Shown here in pieces: positions 1-6,771 of a DNA stretch of 64,000 nucleotides. The stretch's first letter is position 1, and each line of letters begins with the position of its first letter. A model generated the notes under the pieces. The model made no database searches and was not told the origin of the DNA. It was given only the letters and a program-made list of their open reading frames with translations. The position numbers and the translations under genes are program-made. The stretch lies in assembly GCF_016863475.1 (NCBI RefSeq), contig NZ_BOOY01000001.1, positions 62,001-126,000 on the forward strand, in the 5' to 3' direction. This DNA is from Spirilliplanes yamanashiensis (GTDB taxonomy: Bacteria > Actinomycetota > Actinomycetes > Mycobacteriales > Micromonosporaceae).

Positions 1-159
1 CGCGTCGCCGCCGCCACGGGCGGCGGCGGGGGCGACGAGGACGAGGGCGGCCTGCCCGTCACCGGCCCGGGCGCCACGGCCACCGCCGGCGTCGCCCTGG
101 CACTCCTGCTCGCCGGCGCCGCCCTGGTGCTGGCCACGCGGCGCCGCCGCACCGTCTGA
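1..159 (+). CDS. C-terminal end of a sortase-anchored (LPXTG) surface protein, partial
   Basis: The first 53 codons are open and end in TGA at 157-159. The peptide has a Gly/Asp/Glu-rich stretch, then LPVTG, a hydrophobic segment of about 20 residues and the tail RRRRTV. That order (LPXTG, membrane helix, basic tail) is the cell-wall sorting signal cut by sortase, so the protein is expected to be covalently anchored to peptidoglycan. The rest lies left of the window, so the function of the exposed part is unknown. A strong hairpin follows 10 bases after the stop. Confidence 0.85.
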   Translation, partial: RVAAATGGGGGDEDEGGLPVTGPGATATAGVALALLLAGAALVLATRRRRTV

Positions 160-168
160 CCGGACCGC

Positions 169-205
169 GCGAGGCCCCGGGGGAACGCACCCCCCGGGGC
201 CTCGC
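169..205. terminator. Bidirectional hairpin terminator
   Basis: A perfect 15-bp stem (169-183 with 191-205) closes a 7-base loop. It sits between two convergent genes whose stops are at 159 and 210. There is no long T run, as is common in high-GC actinobacteria. Confidence 0.8.
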
Positions 206-209
206 CGCG

Positions 210-515
210 TCACAGCCCGGACGGCGTGCCCGGGGAGTCGTCCGTCGAGCCCTGCCCGAAGTTGCTGCGCCGGCCCGACACCGCCGGGTCCGGCGTCAGG
301 TTCGGCTGGCCGCCCTGCTCACCGGCCTGCGGCTCGGACTGCTCGTCACTGTCGTACGCGGGTGTGTCGTTGCCGCCGCCCGTGCGGGTCGCGTCCCGGG
401 CCGTCGGGTCCTGCGCGGCCCGCTGCTCGGCCACGTCGGTCGCGGTGCCCTCCGCCATCGGGTCGCCGCCGTCGAGCGGCAGGTCGTTGCCGGAGCTCCG
501 TGGGTGATCGGACAT
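210..515 (-). CDS. Small hydrophilic protein of unknown function
   Basis: Encodes 101 residues beginning MSDHPRSSGN. The ATG at 515 has GGAGG five bases upstream, which is why it is preferred over a start further upstream. The protein is rich in Asp, Gly, Pro, Gln and Ser, with no membrane segment or recognisable domain, so it is probably disordered. It lies 63 bases downstream of the secreted nuclease on the same strand and may be cotranscribed with it. I do not recognise the family. Confidence 0.6.
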   Translation of the reverse strand: MSDHPRSSGNDLPLDGGDPMAEGTATDVAEQRAAQDPTARDATRTGGGNDTPAYDSDEQSEPQAGEQGGQPNLTPDPAVSGRRSNFGQGSTDDSPGTPSGL

Positions 516-578
516 GGCTGCCTCCGTTTCGCCTGGTGAACGTGTCATGCCCACCGGCCGGGCAACCATGCGCCGCCG

Positions 579-2933
579 TCAGTCGTCGTCGGTGATCGTG
601 CCCGTCGCCGTCGGGTCCGCCAGCCGCACGCCGGCCGCCAGGCCCGCCACCACCAGCGACAACCGCTCGTCCCGCTCCGCCCGGGCGTCCGCCCGCACCG
701 TCACCTCGATCACCGCCGACGTCGCGCCCGCCGGGACCGTCACGCAGCCCGCCCACGGCTCGAAGTCCGCGAACGCCACCGCCGACAGCCCCAGCGTGAA
801 CCCGCACACCGGCAGCGCCGCGTCGACCGGCCGGCTCAGCGTCACCGGGAACCGCAGCACCCCCGCGCCCTCCGCCGCCGACGCGTCGCCCACCGACAGC
901 GCCGGCGTGGACCGGAACCGCGCCACCTGCGGGTCGTGGTCGCTGGACCCGCGCGAACCGTCGCCCGCGAACTCCGCCGGCCAGTCCGCGTTGACGTGCG
1001 CCGCGCGCATCTCCACCAGGTCGCCCAGCAGGGCGTCGTTGACGAAGACGTGGTCGAGCGTCTGCGCCTGACCGTCGAACACGTACGAGTACGCCGACGC
1101 CGCCGGCAGCCTTTCCCACAGGTTCGTCAGGCCCGCGTCGTCGTACAGGGCGGCCAGCTGGTCGCCCGGCGCCGCCGGGGTCGGGTCGTCCGGCCGCGGG
1201 AACACGTTCAGGTCGCCGCCGTACACCACCCGCTCGCCCGCCGGCAGCGCGGTCACGATCGCGGCGCCGTACCGGGCCTGCTCGCGGCGCTGCCCCACGC
1301 GGGCGTCCGGCGTCGACGAGAAGTGGTTGCTGACCGCCCACAGCGGGTAGCCGCCGGTCGGCGTCCGCACCGTGAACAGGGCCACCTGCGGCGCGCGGGT
1401 GTACACGTTCGGGCCGTCCACCCCCGTCGAGGTGTCCATGTCGGACGGGCGCACCGCGTTCAGCGCCTTCGGGTTCGACACCTGCGCGTTCGACGGCAGC
1501 GCCGCCGCCCGGTACTCCACCCGGGGATCGGCGGTCAGCACCGACCGCGGCGCCGCCAGCGCCATCCGGTCCGTCCGGTACAGGAACGCCGCCGTGATGC
1601 CGCGGTCGTCGGCGCCCGTCCGGTCGTACGCCGCCCGATACTCCGGCCCGCCGGCCGCCGCGACGGCCAGCGCCAGCTCCTGCAACGTGTCCGGCGCGCC
1701 GTCCGCGTCGTTCGCCGCCCCGCACACCAGCTCGCCGCCCGACACCGCGCAGATGTCCTGGTCCTCCGCCTCCTGCACCAGGATCAGGTCCGGCGCGTGC
1801 AGATCCGCCACGATCTGGTCCGCCAGCGCCGCCAGCTGCGCCGTGTACTCCGCCGCCGACGCCGGCACGTAGTCGAACGGCGGCCGCACCCCCGGGCAGC
1901 CCGGGTTGCCGGCGAAGTCGCAGCCGTCGAACGGGTCGTCGCGGAAGTCGTACAGGTTCTCCACGTTGTACGTGGAGATCGCCACCTCCGCGGCGCGCCG
2001 GGCCGGGCGCGGCGGGTGGTTCGCCGACGGGTCCCGGCCCGCCTCGAACGCGGCCGCCGCCGGCTGCACCCCGTACTTGTTGAAGCTGTAGTAGACGCCG
2101 CCCACCGCGTCGCCGGACAGCCGGTCGAACGTGTGCGCCGGCGCCAGCAGCGCCGTGTTGTCCCGCGCCGCCGCCTTCACGCCCAGCGACCCCAGCAGGA
2201 CGCGCCCGCCGTTGCCGTCCGGCACCCGGTCCAGCGGGTGCGCGTCCCGGAACGTGCGCGCCGCGAACCCCGGCCGGTCCAGCGCCGGGTCGTCGCGGTC
2301 CAGGACCCACGTCTCCGCGTCCGCCGTCCCCGCGAACACGTTGCGGCCCGACACCACCCCGGCGCCGTCGCGCACCCGCAGCTGCATGCCCTCGTGCCGC
2401 TCCCACCACAGCTCCGCCGCGGCCAGCTCCGCCGGCGGGGCCGCGTCCGCCACCTCGACGTCCGTCACTCCCGACGCCAGCTTCGCCACCAGCGACGCGC
2501 CCGACAGCTGCGTCATCGAGAAGTACTCGGACACGCGGGCGCTCAGCACCACCTCGTCGCCCACCACCGGCACGTAACCGCCGCGCAGGTCCGTGAACGC
2601 CCCCATGAACACGAACACGCCGTCCGACGTGGCCGGGTCGCCGTCCGCCGCGTCGCGCCGCGACTGCAGGAAGAACCCGTGCTGGTCCGCGCCGGTCGCC
2701 GTCCGCGCCAGCGTCCGCTGCGTGATCACACCCCGCACCTGGTACGCGGCCGCGCTCGGGTTGTTGCCGGTCGCCGGCGCCAGCGGCGACCGGTGCGTGC
2801 GCGGCAGCTCCCGGGTCACCCCCTGGACCTGACCGACCGTCAGGACGGGCTCCGCGGCGGCCAGCGCCGGCACCGCCGGCACGGTCACCGCCACGAGGGC
2901 AGCGAGGGACGACAGCACGGCGAGGGGTCGCAC
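579..2933 (-). CDS. Secreted endonuclease/exonuclease/phosphatase-family nuclease, ExeM-like
   Basis: Encodes 784 residues. Residues 1-26 form a signal peptide (basic start, hydrophobic core, ALAAAEP cleavage region). An N-terminal OB-like region precedes an endonuclease/exonuclease/phosphatase domain at about 315-680. Its metal and catalytic signatures are visible: STYNVENLYD, ILVQEAED, SNHF, GGDLNVF, LDHVF and SSDHDP. The last ~90 residues resemble a Calx-beta type beta-sandwich ending GTITDDD. The family includes extracellular DNases such as ExeM, which degrade environmental DNA, so a nutritional or matrix-degrading role outside the cell is likely. The exact substrate is not shown by sequence. 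Confidence 0.85.
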   Translation of the reverse strand: MRPLAVLSSLAALVAVTVPAVPALAAAEPVLTVGQVQGVTRELPRTHRSPLAPATGNNPSAAAYQVRGVITQRTLARTATGADQHGFFLQSRRDAADGDPATSDGVFVFMGAFTDLRGGYVPVVGDEVVLSARVSEYFSMTQLSGASLVAKLASGVTDVEVADAAPPAELAAAELWWERHEGMQLRVRDGAGVVSGRNVFAGTADAETWVLDRDDPALDRPGFAARTFRDAHPLDRVPDGNGGRVLLGSLGVKAAARDNTALLAPAHTFDRLSGDAVGGVYYSFNKYGVQPAAAAFEAGRDPSANHPPRPARRAAEVAISTYNVENLYDFRDDPFDGCDFAGNPGCPGVRPPFDYVPASAAEYTAQLAALADQIVADLHAPDLILVQEAEDQDICAVSGGELVCGAANDADGAPDTLQELALAVAAAGGPEYRAAYDRTGADDRGITAAFLYRTDRMALAAPRSVLTADPRVEYRAAALPSNAQVSNPKALNAVRPSDMDTSTGVDGPNVYTRAPQVALFTVRTPTGGYPLWAVSNHFSSTPDARVGQRREQARYGAAIVTALPAGERVVYGGDLNVFPRPDDPTPAAPGDQLAALYDDAGLTNLWERLPAASAYSYVFDGQAQTLDHVFVNDALLGDLVEMRAAHVNADWPAEFAGDGSRGSSDHDPQVARFRSTPALSVGDASAAEGAGVLRFPVTLSRPVDAALPVCGFTLGLSAVAFADFEPWAGCVTVPAGATSAVIEVTVRADARAERDERLSLVVAGLAAGVRLADPTATGTITDDD

Positions 2934-2958
2934 GAAGCCTCCAGGAAGAACGGTGGTT

Positions 2959-3981
2959 CTACACCTCGGACTCGAGCCTCGTCACCAGTTGGGCGACGTC
3001 GGCCCCGTATTCATACCAGTCACGGTCCGCCTGGAAGCCCAACTCCGCATTGACCTTGAGCATCGATTCGTTGTGCTGGGCGTTCCACGTCTGCACCTCG
3101 CGCAGCCCCGGCTCCGCCGACCGCAGCTCGAACAGCATCCGCGCCTTGATCGCCCGGTCCACGCCGTACCCGCGATGATCACGCGTCACGATCGTGTCGT
3201 ACTGGTCGGCGCGCACCGGGTGCTGCGCCGGCACCACCACCTCCGTCAGCCCCGCCACCGCACCCGACCGCTCGTGGATCGCCAGCACGATGTACGGCTT
3301 CAGGCCCCGCGCGTGCAGGCAGCTCAGGCTGTCCCGCAGCCGCTGCGGGTCCGACGAGCTCGGCCGTAGGTCCAGGTCCGGCTCGTCGGCGTCCTGCTGC
3401 TCCAGCTTCGCCTTCGCGTACGCCTCGATCAGCGCCTCCGGCGGCCCGCCCGGGTGGAACTCGATGCGGTAACCACTGGCGATGCCGCGGGCCATCTCGC
3501 CCAGCGCCAGCCAGTCCACCGTGGACAACGTCAGCACGCTGCGCGTCTCCACGTACTCCCGCTCGAACCCCAGCGCCTCGAAGAACGCCGTCGCCGACGT
3601 CCCGCCGATCACCTCGACGCCGATGGACGAGAACCCCTCCAGGTACACCCGCCGCGCCGCCACCGCCACCAGCTTGCGCCCCAGCCCACGCCGCCGCGCC
3701 TCCGGGTGCACGAACACCTCGAGCACCCCGATGTCACCCAGCAGCAGCACGCTCACGTGGCCCAGCAGCCGGCTGTCGCCCTCGACGCCGGGTTCCTCCT
3801 CGGCCACCCACGAGATGCGGCGTTCCCCCGGCATCGTCTCGGCCAGGTACTCCCTGACCATGTCGTCCTGCCACGGCGGATCCTCGGGCACGTCGACGGC
3901 GAGCACCGCGTTCAGCGTCGCCACCAACGCGCGGATCTCCTCGGCCGTCGCCGACCGCGGATCCCATTCGCGCACCCTCAC
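2959..3981 (-). CDS. Tandem GNAT-family N-acetyltransferase
   Basis: Encodes 340 residues from a GTG start (VRVREWDPRS). A TTG at 4032 and another GTG at 3975 are also possible, and none has a convincing ribosome site. Two GNAT folds lie in tandem. The first has the acetyl-CoA loop region HPEARRRGLGRKL near residue 95. The second, more diverged, has DHRGYGVDRAIK near 275 and NAQHNESMLKVNAELGF near 300. The arrangement resembles mycothiol-synthase-like and other double GNAT proteins of actinobacteria, in which one half is often inactive. The acceptor is unknown. Confidence 0.75.
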   Translation of the reverse strand: MRVREWDPRSATAEEIRALVATLNAVLAVDVPEDPPWQDDMVREYLAETMPGERRISWVAEEEPGVEGDSRLLGHVSVLLLGDIGVLEVFVHPEARRRGLGRKLVAVAARRVYLEGFSSIGVEVIGGTSATAFFEALGFEREYVETRSVLTLSTVDWLALGEMARGIASGYRIEFHPGGPPEALIEAYAKAKLEQQDADEPDLDLRPSSSDPQRLRDSLSCLHARGLKPYIVLAIHERSGAVAGLTEVVVPAQHPVRADQYDTIVTRDHRGYGVDRAIKARMLFELRSAEPGLREVQTWNAQHNESMLKVNAELGFQADRDWYEYGADVAQLVTRLESEV

Positions 3982-4050
3982 CCGTACAGCTTGCCGGTAC
4001 AACGACCTTCCCGAAAGGGGGAAGTGCTCCAAGGTACGGGCGCGACTACT

Positions 4051-5811
4051 CTACGTACGGCTCCGCAGCCCGTAGTCGTTCGCCGCCGCGAACACGTCCT
4101 GCGCGTAAACCCGCACGTCGTTGTAGGACAGGATCGCCGCCCACCAGTCCTCCGAGGTGGACATGTCCCGCGCACCCCGACACAGATAGTTCGCAGCCGC
4201 CATCGCCGCATCGTCGATGTCGTTCGGATCCGTCACACCGTTGTTGTCCGCGTCGACCGCCATCTCCCGCCACGTCGTCGGGATGAACTGCATCGGCCCC
4301 ATCGCCCGGTCGAACTGCTGATCACCGTCCAGCAGCCCCCGGTCCGTGTCCGCGATCTGCATCCGGCCACCCTTGCCGTCCAGCGGCAACCCCCGGATCG
4401 GCGGCAACGCCTCCCCGTCCACGCTCAACGTCGCGTTGTTCGCACTCCCGTGCGCCGACTCCACCCGCCCGATCGCCGCCAGCGTCGTCCAGCTCAACTT
4501 GCACGCCGGCGTCGTCCGCGCCACCACCAGCTCCGCATACCCGTACGCCTGCACCGCCACCAGCGGAATCCCCGTCGACGCCGCCACCGGCCCCGCCCAC
4601 GCCTGCAACGCGTCCGCCGGCCGCCCCCGCCCCACCGGCCCCGCCGACGGCAACCCGGTGGCGAACCCCGTGCTCAACCCCGGCAACGGATTCCCCGGCA
4701 CCGGCGCCACCGTCCCCGCCGACGGCGCCACCGGCGGCACCGCCGTCGACGGCTGCGCGGGCGCCGACGCCACCGGCTGCGCCACCAGCGCCTTCGGCAC
4801 CACCCACGCCCCGGCCGCGACCGCCCCACCCAGCACGACCAGCGCCAACCCGCCGAGCACCACGAGCCGCCCCCGCGGCTTACGCCCCCACACCACGACC
4901 GCCCGCCCGGCCCGCACCACCGACTGACGGGTGGGGCGGCGCAGCTTGTGCGCGAAGGGGACGCGGATCCGCCGCTTCGCGGCCTTGCCGTCGGCGGCGG
5001 CCTTGTCGTCGGCGGCGGCCTTGTCGTCGGGCGCGGTCTTGTCGTCGGTGGCGGTCTGGCTGCCGGGTGCGGCCTTGTCGTCGGCGGTGGGCTTGCCGTC
5101 GGGCTTGGCTCCGCCGTCGGGCGTTGTCTTGTCGTCGGTGACGGTCTTTCGGTCGGGCGTTGCCTCGCCGCCGGCGGCGGTCTCGCGGGCGGGCGTGACC
5201 TTGTCGTCGGCGGCGGCCTTGCCGTCGGGCGTGACCTCGCCGCCGGCGGCGACCTCGCTATCCGGCGTGACCTTGCTACCGGCCGCGACCCCGCCGTCAG
5301 ATGTGGTCCGGCCGTCGAGCGCGGCGATGCCGCCGGTAGCGGTTGTGCTGTCCGGTGCGACCTGGCCGGCGTCCGAGGTCTTGCCTTCCTGGCCGGTCGT
5401 CGGCATGGCTGAGGTGCCCGGCTCGGGCGTGGTCGTGCCGCCAGCCGCGGCCTGGCCGTCGGCTGGGGCTTCGCCGCCGGGCACGGACTCGGCAGCGGCC
5501 GAGGTCATGGTCTGAGGGACGGTCCGGCTTTCGGGTGCGGTCCCGGCCTGCGGAGTCCCGTGGGCCTGAGCGGGCGTCGCCTCCGCCGATCCGGCAGGAG
5601 TGGAGCCCGACGCAGCCGTCGTGGAGCCCGAGGCGCGCGGCGACCCGCCGCCAGCAATTCCGCTCGCCGCGGCGTCACCCGCACCGACCCCACCGGCCTC
5701 GCCGTCAGCCCCCACGGACCCACCGCCCGCCGCCGGTTCCTCCGGAGCGGCGCCCGAGCTGCCGAGCGGCCCCGCGAAGGACGGCGCGGCCGGTCGGAGC
5801 CTGCGCTTCAC
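4051..5811 (-). CDS. Membrane-anchored lytic transglycosylase (peptidoglycan hydrolase)
   Basis: The start is taken as GTG at 5811 (VKRRLRPAAP), with GGGGA seven bases upstream. GTG 5832 and ATG 5904 remain possible. The 586-residue product has a ~300-residue low-complexity cytoplasmic part, a basic region, one membrane helix (near residues 325-350), an Ala/Pro linker and a C-terminal SLT/transglycosylase-like domain. That domain carries IGRVESAHGS (catalytic Glu), GRMQIADTD and MGPMQFIPTTW. It is expected to cleave glycan strands outside the membrane. The long acidic/basic intracellular tail is unusual and built from degenerate repeats. The gene is head to head with an FmdB gene. Confidence 0.8.
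   Translation of the reverse strand: MKRRLRPAAPSFAGPLGSSGAAPEEPAAGGGSVGADGEAGGVGAGDAAASGIAGGGSPRASGSTTAASGSTPAGSAEATPAQAHGTPQAGTAPESRTVPQTMTSAAAESVPGGEAPADGQAAAGGTTTPEPGTSAMPTTGQEGKTSDAGQVAPDSTTATGGIAALDGRTTSDGGVAAGSKVTPDSEVAAGGEVTPDGKAAADDKVTPARETAAGGEATPDRKTVTDDKTTPDGGAKPDGKPTADDKAAPGSQTATDDKTAPDDKAAADDKAAADGKAAKRRIRVPFAHKLRRPTRQSVVRAGRAVVVWGRKPRGRLVVLGGLALVVLGGAVAAGAWVVPKALVAQPVASAPAQPSTAVPPVAPSAGTVAPVPGNPLPGLSTGFATGLPSAGPVGRGRPADALQAWAGPVAASTGIPLVAVQAYGYAELVVARTTPACKLSWTTLAAIGRVESAHGSANNATLSVDGEALPPIRGLPLDGKGGRMQIADTDRGLLDGDQQFDRAMGPMQFIPTTWREMAVDADNNGVTDPNDIDDAAMAAANYLCRGARDMSTSEDWWAAILSYNDVRVYAQDVFAAANDYGLRSRT
4965..5500 (-). repeat. Degenerate tandem repeats encoding a low-complexity tail
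   Basis: This stretch encodes imperfect repeats of the type T-x-DDK-x-A-x-PDGK (for example KAAADDK, KAAPDDK, TPDGK), giving alternating Asp/Lys patches. The DNA has recurring blocks such as ttgtcgtcggcggcggcctt. The repeat lies inside the transglycosylase gene on the cytoplasmic side of its membrane helix. Confidence 0.7.
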
Positions 5812-5882
5812 CGTGTCGTCCCCATCCGCCACCTGGACGAGACTACCGTCGTCCGTCGATGCTTGTCGGCCCACTGTCCGCC

Positions 5883-5891
5883 TGTGGATAA
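5883..5891 (-). promoter_or_regulatory. Single DnaA-box-like 9-mer
   Basis: TGTGGATAA on the plus strand is the reverse complement of the consensus DnaA box TTATCCACA. It lies in the spacer between the divergent transglycosylase and FmdB genes. A single box can occur by chance. Confidence 0.3.
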
Positions 5892-5943
5892 CCCGGCTGT
5901 GCATGGTCTGCTGCAGGGCGCCGACGGGCCGTAAGCTGTGGCG

Positions 5944-6174
5944 ATGCCCCGGTACGAATTCCGCTGCCGCGCGTGCGGCGACACGTTCGAGGTCGACCGT
6001 CCGATGCGGGCGTCCGGTGATCCGGCCGCCTGTCCGCAGGGTCATGCGGACACCGTCAAGTTGCTGTCCGCCGTGTCCGTGGGCGGGCGTGGCGGCGGGT
6101 CCGGCCCGGCCGCCCCGGCAGCAGGCGGTGGCGGCGGTGGTGGTGGCTGCTGCGGAGGCGGCTGCTGCGGCTGA
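5944..6174 (+). CDS. FmdB-family small zinc-ribbon protein
   Basis: Encodes 76 residues starting MPRYEFRCRACG. A GTG two codons earlier at 5938 is an alternative. The N-terminal half is the FmdB zinc ribbon: the CRACG knuckle, a loop, then C-x-x-GH. The C-terminal half is a poly-Gly run ending in two CC pairs (CCGGGCCG), which could give an extra metal site. FmdB proteins were first linked to formamidase/acetamidase regulation, but most are uncharacterised. A second paralog with a different tail is at 53935-54315. Confidence 0.8.
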   Translation: MPRYEFRCRACGDTFEVDRPMRASGDPAACPQGHADTVKLLSAVSVGGRGGGSGPAAPAAGGGGGGGGCCGGGCCG

Positions 6175-6180
6175 CCCCTG

Positions 6181-6421
6181 CGAGCGGGCACCCATCGCGG
6201 CGCGGCGAGGTCTGCGAATGGGCACCGGCTGCGTCGCGGCGAGGTCCGCGACACTGCCACCCATCGCGGCGCGGCGCGGCGCGGCTCGCGGACCGGTACC
6301 CGCTGCGGCGCCGCGAGGGGCGCGGACCGGTACTCACTGCGGCGCCGCGAGGGGCGCGGACCGGTACCCACTGCGGCGCCGCGAGGGGCGCGGACCGGTA
6401 CCCGCTGCGGCGCCGCGAGGG
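6181..6421. repeat. 34-bp intergenic tandem repeat array
   Basis: Four nearly identical 34-bp units run head to tail at 6287-6320, 6321-6354, 6355-6388 and 6389-6421. Each contains gcggaccggtac, then gcggcgccgc (a perfect 10-bp palindrome), then gagggg. They differ mainly at two positions (cccg, ctca, ccca, cccg). About three more diverged units precede them from 6181. There is no spacer between units, so this is not a CRISPR array. It starts just after the FmdB stop. Confidence 0.85.
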
Positions 6422-6771
6422 CGCGGGCGGGCGGCACGGCGGCGGCCGGGAGCTGGCCGAGGCCGACGCGAAGAGATCGACCACACCGCCGCCCACCAGC
6501 GCACTGTCCGATTAGTCGGAAATGTGTCAGCCGACCTCTGGCACGCGAAACTGCTGGCCAGTGGCACCGCCGCCGAGGATCCGTCACCCGGGCGAGTGGC
6601 CCGCAACCGCTGCTTGCGGCGTGTCGTTACCCCTGCGTCGGGGCGTCGTGTGCTTCTTGCGTGACCGCCAAGACACGCAGAGTGGTCAATGCCGTCCGTT
6701 TCTCTGATGTGCGGGTAGACGGGGTGCGGCAGCATGGGCGCGGTCAGCTCGTATGGGGGCGGAGGTCAGAC
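6422..6771. other. Intergenic region without a supported gene
   Basis: Between the repeat array and the cyclase-ATPase start I see no reading frame with coding character. The stretch 6500-6720 is less GC-rich than its surroundings, as expected for a promoter of the downstream gene, but I could not assign -35/-10 boxes. A good ribosome site (GGAGG at 6761-6765) ends the region. Confidence 0.5.

Noticed and set aside
346-2409. Long open frames of up to about 690 codons on both strands within the secreted nuclease gene
   Set aside because: They are Arg/Gly/Ala-rich shadows of the ExeM-like gene caused by high GC content. Only the frame with a signal peptide and nuclease motifs is protein-like.
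5812-6264. Upstream extension of the transglycosylase gene to 6264
   Set aside because: It would run through the FmdB gene and the repeat array and encodes no conserved sequence. A start near 5811-5904 is more likely.
6287-6421. Possible CRISPR array
   Set aside because: The 34-bp units abut directly without spacers and no cas genes are nearby; it is a simple tandem repeat.
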